Positions 46,903-57,365 are shown, counted from the first letter of the stretch. The stretch: DNA of 64,000 nt from Telmatactis stephensoni (GCA_029948255.1 JALIZF010001022.1:62001-126000), one strand, 5' to 3'. A program made the numbers and translations. Notes: generated by a model not told the origin, from the letters alone.

Positions 46903-48012
46903 ATGGAAGTGTTTCAGAAATCTTTTGAGAATTTACAAAGTTCTCTAAGAGAACAATCAGAAAAGAATCTTAGCGAACTTTTAACTGTAAACGCTAATTT
47001 GAAAGAGAACTTGACGAAATCGAGCTCTGTTCAGAAAGGCACTTCAGCACTAGGCCGAAGTCCCGTTTTCTCAGGAAAAGAATCGGAAGCTTTAGAATTT
47101 TTAGAACAATTCAATTCTTTCGCTGATTTTCATTCATGGGATGATAAACAAAGGCTTTCCGCCTTTCCGCTTAGCCTGGCAGAAGGTGCGAGAACTTGGT
47201 TCTTCACTTTAGAGAAAAAGTACGGTAACTTTAAGGAGTTATGTGGTCTATTTAATGAACGTTTTCTTTCTAATAGTGATGACTGGGTTTTGCGACAGGA
47301 ACTAAATTCTAGGAAGCAAAAACCTGATGAGAGTGTAGCAGATTATAGCGCAGATATTTTGAAAAGATGTCAGCGTTTAGGAGTACCATAGAAAGAGTAT
47401 TTACATATGTTTACAAATGGTTTGCTCCCCGAGTTAAGGAAATTTACAATTTTGTCTCAGCCTAAGGATTTTGAAGACGCCGTTTCAGCGGCCAAAGTAA
47501 GATCCACAATTAAGTCTGAAGTAGTAGCGAGTATTGGCCCACAAGACATGCAAAAATTTAAGGACGAAATGTTAAGCGCAATTACGAAAGTAGCCACACA
47601 AGGCACTATGCAAGTAGCGGCTTTTGAACAAAAACCGGCATACAAAGCAAATGAGCCATTGACTGAAAGTCGAATAAGAGATATTATTCGGAGTGAAGCC
47701 AGGAGGAATAATGGCTCGCCGAGGCCATATAGTAATAACAACAATTTGCGTTTCAACACTAGGACTAATTTCGGTCGTGCCACTTCTAGTAGAACAGTGG
47801 GAGGGGATGTCGTGTGTTATAAGTGTAAGAAAGTGGGACATTATGCCAGAGTGTGTCCCCAGCCGGACAATAGAGATAATCGCACTCCGCGCTCTTTTGG
47901 ACCGAATCGCGCGTTTCAGCCTCAAAGACCTCAGAACTCATTTGCTTCAAACTTTCATTCGGAAAACCGCCAAGGGGCGCATCGTGGGGAAAATGCGTCC
48001 CGCAGGATATAA
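46903..48012 (+). pseudogene. Gag polyprotein with one in-frame stop
   Basis: The frame opens at 46903 and reads to 48012 apart from TAG at 47389-47391, after residue 162. The N-terminal half has the gypsy-type capsid features (EALEFLEQFNSFADFHSWDD, ARTWFFTLE, LFNERFLS). The second half includes LPELRKFTIL and ends with a zinc knuckle C-X2-C-X4-H-X4-C (CYKCKKVGHYARVC, near 47815-47856) in a basic region. In the related older gag at 62141, the position after the Gly-(Val/Ile)-Pro motif has sense codons, so the TAG is a mutation or a readthrough codon specific to this copy. Gag forms the particle shell and its knuckle binds genomic RNA. Confidence 0.9.
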
Positions 48013-49646
48013 AAGAAACAAAAACTAAACCATTCCAGGTTTCAAGGGGAAAGGGAAATGAGGTTTCAGTGAAATCTGTTGTAGATAAGCCTAAACAAGC
48101 TAAATTAAAGGATAAACAACCAGCTAAATCGGAACAGCCTCCGTTGAGGATTCCGAAAGGTGCCGTTATTAAATCTTCAAAGACCACAGCGTTATTTGCT
48201 AAAAACGCGAAAAGGGTCGAAGGAAATTTTAGAATTGGCAAAGTCAAAGCTACAACGGAGTTCACTGACCCTCAACCTATAAATGCAAATTCTAGTCGTT
48301 CATTAAGAGTTAACCGAAATAAAACCCCAAAATTTTCAGAAACACTTAAGAGCGCTAATAGTGTCAGTGACACTTATTCAAAAGGTCACAAAGACTCATT
48401 TGCATTTCAAGGGGACCTTAATACACCTGTTTCAACAATAGGAACAAACAATAGGACAAAGCCTGGAAAGAGTTTAGTTAGGACTCATATCAATAGCATA
48501 TCACACACAACTCGTTCACCTGCTGTTCAGATCAAGCCGACCAAACCAAAATCCAAGGTATGCCCTTCTTCAGGTTTTACTAAATTCTTTATAGTATCTG
48601 TTTTGTTTCTCAGTAATCTTATACGGATTTGTGTCACGCGATTCTGTGATTCCATTAGAATGCTTTTTTCTAATTCCGTTTTGATTAGAGCAGCTAGTCA
48701 CGCTACTCGTGAAACATTACACCAAGCTTTTCCAGATTTAGATTTTGCTTGGGGTTTTTTACCTTTTCCAATAGATAAGAGGGTGCCGATAAATAGATCA
48801 ACTAAGAGTAATGTTTATGAATTAGATGAAATTTGTCCAGTTCAATTTAAGGACGGATCTTCAAATTCATTAGACACAGGAAGTATTTACGGAAACTCCT
48901 ATTCATTTTTGATCGATACAGGTGCTACCTTATCTTTGATTAACGCAGAATTACTGACGAAAATACCTAGGCTTAAGAAAGAACTCAAAACAGAAAGCAG
49001 TATTACGGCTCTCCGTGCGGCAAATGGTCAGGATATAAAAATAGTTGGATATGTTTTTATTCCGATTGCCATAGATGAACAGAAATATCCTTTCAAATTG
49101 CTAGTCGCACAGGATATAACCTATGATGTGATTCTAGGTAAAGATTTTCTAACGCATTACGAAGCAAAAATCGATTTTAAGAATTCGGTTTTTCAATTAT
49201 CAGAGCGCAAGCTAGATATTGAGAATGCAAGTAAGGAATCTTTGTGTGCCGTTCACATCAAGGACAATGTAACACTGCCGCCTAGGACGGAAACAGTAAT
49301 TCCCGCTTGCGTGCGCTTTGTTTTTGATCCTGGAATAGTAGGACTTGTTGAACCAAATCGAACGCTTTCACAACGTTACCATGTCTGTGCAGCATCAACT
49401 TTAGTTAAGCTTCAGGATGACTTAAGCGTGCCTGTGAGATTGCTAAATCCAACTACTATGCCTATAACACTCTATGAAAATACAGTAGTAGGTCGTTTTA
49501 CTCCCTTAGATAAAGACGAGATCAAAGCAATAGATAATCAAGATTTGATTTCAGCCATTAAGACCGAGTCGAACAAAAGTCAAAACCCAAGTAATTATGT
49601 AGACCTTTCTAATGCATACCTTACGACCGCACAAAAGCAACAATAA
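48013..49646 (+). CDS. Retroviral-type aspartic protease region of Pol
   Basis: It is in the -1 frame relative to gag and open from before the gag stop, so a -1 frameshift could join them; no classic slippery heptamer was identified. A long basic linker (KPKQAKLKDKQPAK) leads to the protease active site LIDTGATLSLI (DTG at 48915-48923) and the ILGKDFLTHY motif of the second half. The frame ends at TAA 49644-49646. Beyond it the same frame continues straight into RT, so this stop may be a lesion or a programmed readthrough site. The enzyme would cut Gag-Pol during maturation. Confidence 0.85.
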
Positions 49647-50073
49647 AGATATCTCCTTTCTGAATTTCGAGATATTTTCGCCTTTTCTAATTATGAATTA
49701 GGGAAAACAGGTCTTGTTAAACACCGTGTAGAAACCGAAGGGCCTGCGATTAAACAAAGACCCTATCGTCGGGTTTCGGAAAAACAAAGAGAGCTAATTG
49801 AAAAGCATGTAAACGATATGCTTGACCGCGATATAATACGTGAATCTATTAGCGCTTGGAGTAGCCTTGTTGTGCTAGTACCGAAAGGAAATTCAGGAGA
49901 AACTAGGTTCTGTGTAGATTATAGGAAACTAAACGCTGTGACTAAGAAAGATTCTTTTCCTTTACCACGGATTGATGACTCTATTGAGCGCCACCCGATT
50001 GACCGCCACCCGATTAAGATCATTTGGTAGATCATCGGTCTCTTGTGCGGAAGGTCGTGGGTTCAAGCCCCGG

Positions 50074-50112
<39 letters not shown>

Positions 50113-52217
50113 GGTGCTGCCTTTGTAATAATATCTGCAAATGGTTAGGCCTTCACGTGGCTCGGATGATCACGTTAATGGCGGTCCCGCGCATTAGAAT
50201 ATATTCATATAGATATTTGCGCGTTATAAATGCATAGCTTTACCTTTACCTTTTGTCTGGGAGGGTCCAGATGGTTTACTACTTTAGACCTTCTTAGTGG
50301 ATTTTGGCAAATTGAACTTGATGAAGAATCCAAAGAGAAAACAGCGTTTACCCCTTATGGGGGTTTGTATGAATGGAATGTTCTCCCATTTGGACTGACG
50401 AATGCCCCGTCCAGTTTCCAGAGACTCATGGAAAGTGTTCTAAGAGGTTTAAATTACAAAATCGCGCTTTGCTATATCGACGATATTATAATATTCTCCA
50501 GGGATTTCACGGAACACTTAGCAGACTTACGAGAGGTGTTTTCACGCTTGAGAGCGGCTAATTTGCGACTTAAGCCTTCTAAATGTGAATTTGCTGCCAA
50601 GTCAGTAAAATTCCTTGGACATATAATAACTGGCGACGGCATCTCGCCTAACCCTAATTTCCGCAGTCAAAGAATTTCCTATTCCCAAATCTGCTAAAGA
50701 AGTTAGGGGATTCCTACGATTAGCAAACTACTATCGGCGTTTTGTAAAAGACTTTGCTAAGATAGCTGGGCCTTTAAACACGCTGTTAAGCAAAGACACG
50801 CGATTTTCCTGGACAGAACAATGTCAAATCGCTTTTGACAAACTAAAAACGGCCCTTTGTGAGAGCCCGATATTAGCATATCCAGATTTTACACAACCTT
50901 TTGTGTTGTATACAGACGCTAGCGATTTTGCTGTTGGATACGTGCTATCTCAAAAGCAAGGCGGAAAAGAAAGAGTTATCGCTTATGCGGGTAGAAATTT
51001 AACTCCCGCAGAGAAGAATTATTCTGTCACGGAAAAAGGACTCGGATTAATTTCCGGAATTAAGAAATTTCAGCCTTATTTACATGGTCGTAAGTTCACA
51101 GTGTTTACCGACCACAGCGCGCTAAAATATTTGTTTACGGTTAAAAATCCTACCGGTAGATTGGCGAGGTGGACTTTGCTCCTTCAACAGTATGATTTTG
51201 ATATCGTTTATAGACAAGGCAATAAGAACGGTAATGCCGACGCCTTGTCTCGTAGAACTTATGCAGATTTAGATGTAGTAGATTTTCCTACGGTAACGCT
51301 CAACCGCGTCATTGAATGTCAACACAGAGATCCTGATTTGAATGACCTAATACAATATCTAATAGACGGTACATTGCCGGAGAATGATAAAAAAGCTAGA
51401 ACTATACTTTTAAGACGAAGAAAATTACTTCATTAGTGAAGAGGGATTGTTATTTTACATCCCGTATAAAAATGAGCGCGCGAAAAAGGAAAACTTGCCG
51501 AGATTAGTGGTACCACAAAGTTTAAAACATGAAATCCTAGTACAATGTCATGACATCCCGCTGGCGGGACATCTAGGTTTACAGAAAACGTATGATAAGA
51601 TTAGGGCAAGATATTATTGGAAAAATATGTATAGAGATTGTGAGGCATGGGTAAGGACATGCACGGAGTGTTCGATGAAATTAAATCCACGACCGTGGCC
51701 ACATGCGCCTGTCCTCCCGCTCTATGTTGAGGATGCCTTTAGCCGAGTAGCGATCGACTGTTTAGGACCATTTCCTGTTTGTCATTCGGGCAATAGGTAT
51801 ATCTTGGTTATTACTGACTACTTGACTCGCTGGCCAGAGGCATTTCCATTAAAGACGATTGATGCTCCAACCATAGCACGAGTCTTCCTAGATGAAATAG
51901 TTGCGCGTCATGGTTGTCCAAGAGTCTTATTAAGTGATAGAGGAACTAATTTCCTTTCTAATTTAGTGAAAGAAGTTTGTAGACTCCTTGACTGCAAGAA
52001 AGTCCAAACTTCGAGTTATCATCCCGCATGCAACGGGTTAGTTGAGCGTTTTAATTCAGTTCTAGCTAAATCACTCTCCATGTATGTTAGTAAAAATCAG
52101 AAGGACTGGGATGTTTTCATTCCTAGTATACTTTTCGGTTATAGAACATCTACTGCAATAGCTACAGGAGAATCACCTTTCTATCTTCTGTATGGTAGAG
52201 ACCACGCTTGCCTTTAG
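49647..52217 (+). pseudogene. Pol: reverse transcriptase, RNase H and integrase, with SINE insertion and frameshifts
   Basis: RT begins in the protease frame (GLVKHRVETE, YRRVSEKQRELIEKHV, RFCVDYRKLN, FPLPRIDDSIE). It is interrupted at 49989-50253 by a SINE, then resumes (WFTTLDLLSGFWQI, YIDD at 50473-50484, KFLGHII). A frame change near 50655 leads to EVRGFLRLANYYRRF and the RNase H motifs (LYTDASDFAVGY, TDHSALKYL, NADALSRR). Another near 51415 leads to integrase: zinc-binding H-H-C-C (HEILVQCHD...GH to CTEC), then catalytic D (AIDCLGPF), D (LSDRGTNF) and E (NGLVERFNS). All catalytic residues are kept, so the damage looks recent. The frame ends at 52217 because of a further frame change (GRDHACL instead of a GRDPRLPLD-like reading). 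Confidence 0.92.
49989..50253 (+). mobile_element. tRNA-derived SINE inserted in the RT gene
   Basis: 265 bp separate two RT codons that are adjacent in the uninterrupted frame (GAG and TGT). The head is tRNA-like: a D-arm/A-box-like part (GATCATTTGGTAGATCATC), then a B box GGTTCAAGCC at 50060-50069 and an acceptor-like GGACC. The 3' end has TTTACC repeats. The start has a doubled CGCCACCCGATT word. No target duplication is visible at the junctions. Length 265 shifts the RT frame by one base. Confidence 0.8.
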
Positions 52218-53009
52218 ATGTGGCGCTTTTGCCTGCGCGAAAATTATCCAAATCAGTAGACGAACATAGAGCCCGCATTGTTAGGGAATATCGAGGTCGC
52301 GCATGAAGTAGCGCGTTCAAATATCCAATTGGCTCAACAAAAGATGAAAGATATTCATGACAAAAATGCGACTTTTAAGACTTATCAGGAAGGTCAAAAG
52401 GTTTGGGTCTACACCCCTGTTACACCTGTTGGGTTATCGAAAAAGTTAAAATTTATGTGGAATGGTCCTTTTAGAATCTGTTCTTGTTTGGGACCCTCGC
52501 ACTATCTTTTAAGAACTTGTAATGACAACAGACGTGTTGCCGCGATAATCCATTTCAATAGACTTAAACCATTTTATGATCCAAAAGACAGGCCTGTCGA
52601 TATTCCATCGGATTTAGATGACCCGGATGAGCCTTGTTTATGTGAAGATGAGTTTCCAGAGGGTAGTTTTGAACCCGTTTTAGATAATTTGGCAGAAAAT
52701 CAACATTTAAATACTGATTCAAATGACAATAATCCTACGGTTATTGTACCGGAACAACAAGACCAATCAGAATCTTTAGTTACGGATACGGCTGAACAAA
52801 CAAAACAAACCGAAAGTGAAGGTATCAAATTGAATGAAACGGAGCCTATTTATCAAGCTGAAAAATTGTTAGAGAAACGAAAGATAGGTTCTCGCTGGCA
52901 GTATCTTGTACTTTGGGCTGACTGTCCACAATCAGCGGCAACCTGGGAACCGTCTAGTAATATTCTTGACAAGTCCCTAATCAAAGCTTTTAACAGTTCT
53001 CAACAATAG
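52202..53009 (+). CDS. Integrase C-terminal part: GPF module and chromodomain
   Basis: After a frame change near 52202 the reading [17 protein letters not shown] continues to about 52285, where another change leads into the long frame ending at 53009. That frame contains the amphipathic [17 protein letters not shown], the [17 protein letters not shown] and MWNGPF (GPF/Y module), an acidic Asp/Glu-rich linker, and a chromodomain ([34 protein letters not shown]). The chromodomain of chromovirus integrases can direct insertion by binding chromatin. The same order is seen in the old copy at 34553-37266. Combination with an envelope gene is unusual, because classical errantiviruses lack the chromodomain. 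Confidence 0.88.
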
Positions 53010-53104
53010 CTTAAGGAATAGGCCTCGTGGAAGTTCGCTTTATTTTGCATAATTTGCATAAACTTATCACTGGTTTCTTTGTTTTCTTTGCTTATTTAGG
53101 AACC

Positions 53105-53770
53105 ATGAATTTAGCAAGTTATATTCACAGTCCTGATTTTTGGTCTGATAACCCTACACCGTCCTTATACACAGATTTTACTCTCGTCAATATACATTTT
53201 CTCGACGATAAACCACTAGCCAGCCTCTACACTGACTTTCATAATGCTTTTGTATCAGTGCCTGCTATTAACCTTTTTCTGCCGGTGTCACATGAACGTC
53301 TTTTTCGTATTAGTACGTATTATAGAACGCTTTTAGCCTGGAATCACGGAAAATGCGCTGACACAATTCCTTTTAGAAAAGAAGATGCAGGAGTTGTCAC
53401 TCTGCCGTCACACTTTAATACCTTTTCTGTTCATTGTTTTGTGGATTTGGTCAACGGAAAACTCCCTGATTACATCATGGAAGAAGATCAAATTCAAATT
53501 ATCATAATCTGTGGCTACCTGGGAATTGATCAGTCCTGGTTAGCTGCGCAAGTACCTAGAATTGAGGACTTGCCTCACCATTATGAATATTTGGTATATG
53601 TTTTCATCTATACACTCTATGAACATGGCTATCATTCCTTAGCCAGGTATTATTGTGCGTCGGAAACCCAGAGTGCAGCTCTTTCACTTCGTTCGACGGA
53701 TTTAGAAGCTTTTATCACTATCAGTAAATTTATCAGTAAACATGAAGTTTGCAGACATCCAAAGACATAG
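53105..53770 (+). CDS. Accessory ORF-A, unrecognised protein
   Basis: An ATG behind a 3' splice-like site (TTTGCTTATTTAG/GAACC) opens 221 residues. The frame is open upstream to 53027 without another ATG. No domain is recognised. It is not obviously a membrane protein. The best conserved parts between the copies here are LFLPVSH-RLFRI, VVTLP-HFNTF, YIMEEDQIQI and FIYTLYE-GY-SLA-YYC. Related versions occur at 43790-44353, 58100-58577 and 59645-59795, all followed by the RING-like frame, so the pair is a stable unit of this family. A virion or regulatory role is possible but not shown. Confidence 0.7.
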   Translation: MNLASYIHSPDFWSDNPTPSLYTDFTLVNIHFLDDKPLASLYTDFHNAFVSVPAINLFLPVSHERLFRISTYYRTLLAWNHGKCADTIPFRKEDAGVVTLPSHFNTFSVHCFVDLVNGKLPDYIMEEDQIQIIIICGYLGIDQSWLAAQVPRIEDLPHHYEYLVYVFIYTLYEHGYHSLARYYCASETQSAALSLRSTDLEAFITISKFISKHEVCRHPKT

Positions 53771-53829
53771 TAGTGCCTAATATTTTCCATATTTTAAAAC
53801 CATTTTGGTCTTTTTCTTCTCTACACAGT

Positions 53830-54162
53830 ATGTCTTCTCCACCGCCATGTGAGATTTGTAACAAGATAGTTTATGCCGCGAACCCCCACCCGCTAACCCA
53901 TTTAACATGTTGTGGGTGGGGCGTTCATGAACGTTGTTTGATGGAGGCACTCTGCCGTAGGGGGAGAGAGTGCCCGGTATGCGAAAGGCATATCCTTCCC
54001 ACCAACAACCCCAGCCCGTCACCTCCAGGACCAGAGGGCCCTTGGCCCATATCGTTTCGGTATTTCGTATACGACCCGCGTCCTGAAAGGCGTTGGGCTC
54101 GCGCCCGCGCCTACGCAAAGGCCTGGAACCTGAATCTCGTGGGGCCTTTCCCCTCGAATTAA
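53830..54162 (+). CDS. Accessory RING-like zinc-finger protein
   Basis: The ATG lies one base after a CTCTACACAG acceptor and opens 110 residues. The N-terminal half has eight candidate zinc ligands: CEIC, then LTCCGWGVHERC, then CRRGRECPVC. The spacing resembles RING/RING-variant domains but is not a standard RING-H2; C-C-G-x3-H-x2-C replaces C-x-H-x2-H-x2-C. A Pro/Gly-rich linker (PSPSPPGPEGPWPI) leads to a basic tail, PRPERRWARARAYAKAW. RING domains usually recruit E2 ubiquitin-conjugating enzymes. Whether this one does is unknown; it could also be a nucleic-acid-binding zinc protein. Three broken copies (44421, 58680, 59865) keep the same cysteines. Confidence 0.75.
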   Translation: MSSPPPCEICNKIVYAANPHPLTHLTCCGWGVHERCLMEALCRRGRECPVCERHILPTNNPSPSPPGPEGPWPISFRYFVYDPRPERRWARARAYAKAWNLNLVGPFPSN

Positions 54163-54603
54163 GGCATATCGTAAAGTTTTTTTTTTTTCTTTTCCGTGTG
54201 TAACGTGTTGTATGCCAAGCTGTGACTTAGATGAGATTTAGAGTGATTAGTGAGTAGAATGGAGTGACAATGTAAGTTATAAAAATACAAAAAAAAAATG
54301 GTACCAACAACAACAAAAAAGCATATATACAGATACAAAAATAACTAAAGAAAAAAAAGATCTATATAAAATAATAAGAAAATAGAAGACATTCTGTCTT
54401 CACCAAAAATACAAAGTTAGTGAGTCGAGTATGACGGAATAATGGAATGAATGTGTGTACTGACAATGCGACTATACAACATTTTGACATAACTGATTTT
54501 GACACTGCGACGATTTTGACAATTGTTGACATATTCGTTTTATTTTTCTCACACTAGACGACCAGATAACATTTTGACTTTTCTAAATTCTCCTTACAGA
54601 ACC
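54163..54603 (+). other. Spacer between RING-like and envelope-like genes
   Basis: AT-rich and non-coding. It ends with a pyrimidine tract and AG (TTCTCCTTACAG, ending about 54599) just before the envelope-like start codon. The older copies have the same arrangement at about 59020-59432 and 60045-60215. Confidence 0.6.
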
Positions 54604-56694
54604 ATGTGGCACTACCTCTTAGTAATCAATCTGCTAAAACTTTGTCCGCTAATGCTAGCTAATGAGTTCGACAATACGGGCAAAACTGTTACCTTTTATC
54701 CGTCGTCCTTAATGATTGCGCACAACTTGAGACCACTGATTTTCTACGCAGATACGCATGTTTTGAACTTGAACCTCAAATTGCAAACAACACCTTTTGG
54801 TAAAAATCCAGTAGTCAAAATTAAATGTTCACCGGCACAACAAACTTTCATGAATAAGGTTCTTACTACGGTACGTGAGGCTCACAAAAACATTAGAAGA
54901 ATGCTTTCTTTACCAGGTTTTACTAATCTTCTTGAATGTGATAGCTTTTTGAGAACGTCATATGTTTTTCAGACTAAACTCTCTCCTAAAATGATTTGTC
55001 CACGAGCTTATAGGCCATCGCTTCACAGTTGCAAGCAATGGGCTATCAGTAAGTGTTCACATATTAGTTCAGAAGAAAAACTATGGCTTAAGCGCCTGTC
55101 TAGAGTTAGAAGAAGCAGCTGGCAATGCCATGCTGGATTGATGGGCTTAATAAGGAAAATTTATACGACTTTCGGAGGTTCGTGCAGTTCGGATAAACTT
55201 GTTGGCCTGAAACGTACGCTTATTGAGTTAACAAATGCCTTAGAAGACGAAAAATCTTTGATTACAACTGTTGATGGCAAAACCATTCAGCTGTTGAAAA
55301 TAACGGATAAGCTTACGTCACGGGTCAATACACTTGCTGATGGACTTTCTGACATAGATTCTACATTAGTTTCATGGAAGAAAGACATCAATAAATTTGG
55401 AAAACAGGAAAAATGTCATTATGACTCTCTACTCGATTTCACAGCTAAATACTCTTTTGAGTCGTCCAAAATGTACAATTCTTTGCTACGTTTTATTGAA
55501 ATTCAGGATATTTTAAATCAATTTGCTCGTATTCAGGGTAGGGAATTGGTAGGTGTTAATGACTTACCTGAGTCATTAAACTCTGCTTTGACCTCCCAGT
55601 TACAGAAACAGAGACAATTTCGATTTACAGTCAAAGCTTTAGCCGATGGATTTCCTATGCTAATGAACCCATTGACACAATATGAGCACAGAGAAAAGTA
55701 CATTTCTCTTCATACTATGGTAACTTTGCCTCGTATTGCAACCAAAACAGCTTTCTGCACCATTGAATACCTAATGCCTGTAACTTATCAGATTAATAAT
55801 CACTGCTATGCTGGACCATTAACACGTAACGATCTAATCCTTGTTTCTTGTCCTAATTCTAAAATCGTACTTAAATCTGATGCGCTTGCTAAATGCTTTA
55901 GTCAGCACGGCACTCTAATTTGCCCCGATTCTGTTACTCGTCGATCACAAGATGTCTCTTGGCTTGGATTACCATGGTCCCCTGGCTCTACTACAACCTA
56001 TCCACGCTCTCATTCGGTGGCTACCTGCGAAGACACTGACAACATTTATCACCTTGGAGGACGCTACTTCCTTTCCACCAAAAAGCAAACCGTTCAACTC
56101 AACCAACAGCCGTTCTACATGACAGCACTTGCTATCTACCAAATACCTTGTAACCACACTTCTGACCAACTACCAACTGGTTTTGGCACTTGTCCTTCTC
56201 AACTGACTCTTAACCTACCCATCTTTCGCAAGAAAACTGTTAAATACGTACCCTGGACTCCATCAGAACCCAACAACAACACTATTAACCTCCATTACAA
56301 GTCCCTCAAGATTCCGCCACCTCTCCACTTCAATAAATCAGTTATAAACGCTTTAGACAAGACCTTTCAACGCATCAATGGTGACCTCGCAGACAAGCTT
56401 AAAACTATCCGAAAGGACATCAGTAATCTCCATGAAGTACCTGGTACTCCACTGGCCCTCGTAATTGCTTCTGTTGCACTATGTTTCTCCTTCACCAACA
56501 TGCTCATCTTCGTCGTGCTATGCTGTTACCACCGCCGCAGACCTCAAGCTCAACCAGACCTTAACTTGGTCCACTATGTGAAATCCACTCCAAAACCTCG
56601 ACTATCCTCACCCCCACAAGATGAGTTAGTACCTATGACGGACATCTGTCCTGATTGTGGAGAGGACGACCACGAACTTGAAACCGAGCAATGA
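54604..56694 (+). CDS. Envelope-like class I-type membrane glycoprotein
   Basis: An ATG after a splice-acceptor-like site opens 696 residues without a break. An N-terminal signal peptide (hydrophobic, residues 4-19) is followed by a cysteine-containing ectodomain. A furin-type site RVRR lies at residues 167-170, with a Gly/hydrophobic segment soon after it (GLMGLIRKIYTTFGG) where baculovirus F and errantivirus Env proteins have a fusion peptide. Helical heptad-like stretches follow. N-glycosylation sequons (NHTS, NNNT) lie in the second half. A single transmembrane helix at about 617-642 precedes a tail of some 55 residues with a CPDCGEDD motif. These features suggest an F-like fusion protein, but no sequence-level family match could be tested. 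Confidence 0.8.
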   Translation: MWHYLLVINLLKLCPLMLANEFDNTGKTVTFYPSSLMIAHNLRPLIFYADTHVLNLNLKLQTTPFGKNPVVKIKCSPAQQTFMNKVLTTVREAHKNIRRMLSLPGFTNLLECDSFLRTSYVFQTKLSPKMICPRAYRPSLHSCKQWAISKCSHISSEEKLWLKRLSRVRRSSWQCHAGLMGLIRKIYTTFGGSCSSDKLVGLKRTLIELTNALEDEKSLITTVDGKTIQLLKITDKLTSRVNTLADGLSDIDSTLVSWKKDINKFGKQEKCHYDSLLDFTAKYSFESSKMYNSLLRFIEIQDILNQFARIQGRELVGVNDLPESLNSALTSQLQKQRQFRFTVKALADGFPMLMNPLTQYEHREKYISLHTMVTLPRIATKTAFCTIEYLMPVTYQINNHCYAGPLTRNDLILVSCPNSKIVLKSDALAKCFSQHGTLICPDSVTRRSQDVSWLGLPWSPGSTTTYPRSHSVATCEDTDNIYHLGGRYFLSTKKQTVQLNQQPFYMTALAIYQIPCNHTSDQLPTGFGTCPSQLTLNLPIFRKKTVKYVPWTPSEPNNNTINLHYKSLKIPPPLHFNKSVINALDKTFQRINGDLADKLKTIRKDISNLHEVPGTPLALVIASVALCFSFTNMLIFVVLCCYHRRRPQAQPDLNLVHYVKSTPKPRLSSPPQDELVPMTDICPDCGEDDHELETEQ

Positions 56695-57365
56695 ATTTCA
56701 ACGACTCCTGAAGACTCCAACTACCACTTGAACTTCTACGATTCATGAAGAGCTGTTGAATTTCAACGATTCATGAAGAACAAGACATTCAATTACAAAA
56801 CGGAACGTTATATCGAACTTTGACAGTTTACTGTCAATTTTACGAACATTTCCAAATTAACATATTTATTCATGTTTTTGTAAACCACTAGAGTGGCTCT
56901 AATGTATCTCTGGTTTAGAATATTTTTGTTCTTTTCAGAGAGAAACATTAAGAAGCTCTAGAGGTAATTTTACGGTATATCATTGTAATCTTTAATATTT
57001 CAGGGTTTAGATTAGGTTTTAGGGTATATTTAGGTTTTATCTTATATTTTCGGTGAAGGGATCAAAACATTCACAAAAAAAAGTACATATTCTCAAGGAA
57101 ATACACACACACAAAAAAAATAATAATCAGAATAGTTATTCACATTTATCCATAGGAAATTTGGTCAGTCCATTACCAATTTCTCTAGTATTTCAATCAT
57201 ATTTAATCGCATTTACTCGAGCAGAATACACCAAGTTGGGATATTCTGATATTTCAACACTATTTAATCGCATTTATTCATCGAGCATTGAAAATTTTTT
57301 AGAGCAACATAGGATCTTTGAGAAAAATCGTTCTCACGGGAGCTCGAACTTTAATGGGGGAGTAT
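56695..57365 (+). promoter_or_regulatory. 3' non-coding region and polypurine tract of the retroelement
   Basis: It contains a doubled word GAATTTCAACGACT / GAATTTCAACGATTCATGAA and AT-rich DNA. Just before the 3' LTR lies AATGGGGGAGTAT, a polypurine tract suitable for plus-strand priming. The 105-codon frame at 57053-57370 runs into the LTR and is not considered real. Confidence 0.7.

Noticed and set aside
46874..46945. ATG at 46874 as the gag start
   Set aside because: Its frame stops after 24 codons and is not the gag frame; only a frame change would make it the start.
47457..48265. Minus-strand frames opposite gag
   Set aside because: They are shadows of the gag/protease coding strand, where the zinc knuckle is clear.
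50010..50085. Functional tRNA gene within RT
   Set aside because: The A- and B-box-like parts sit in a longer insert with a repeated tail, and the arms do not pair as a full tRNA. A tRNA-derived SINE fits better.
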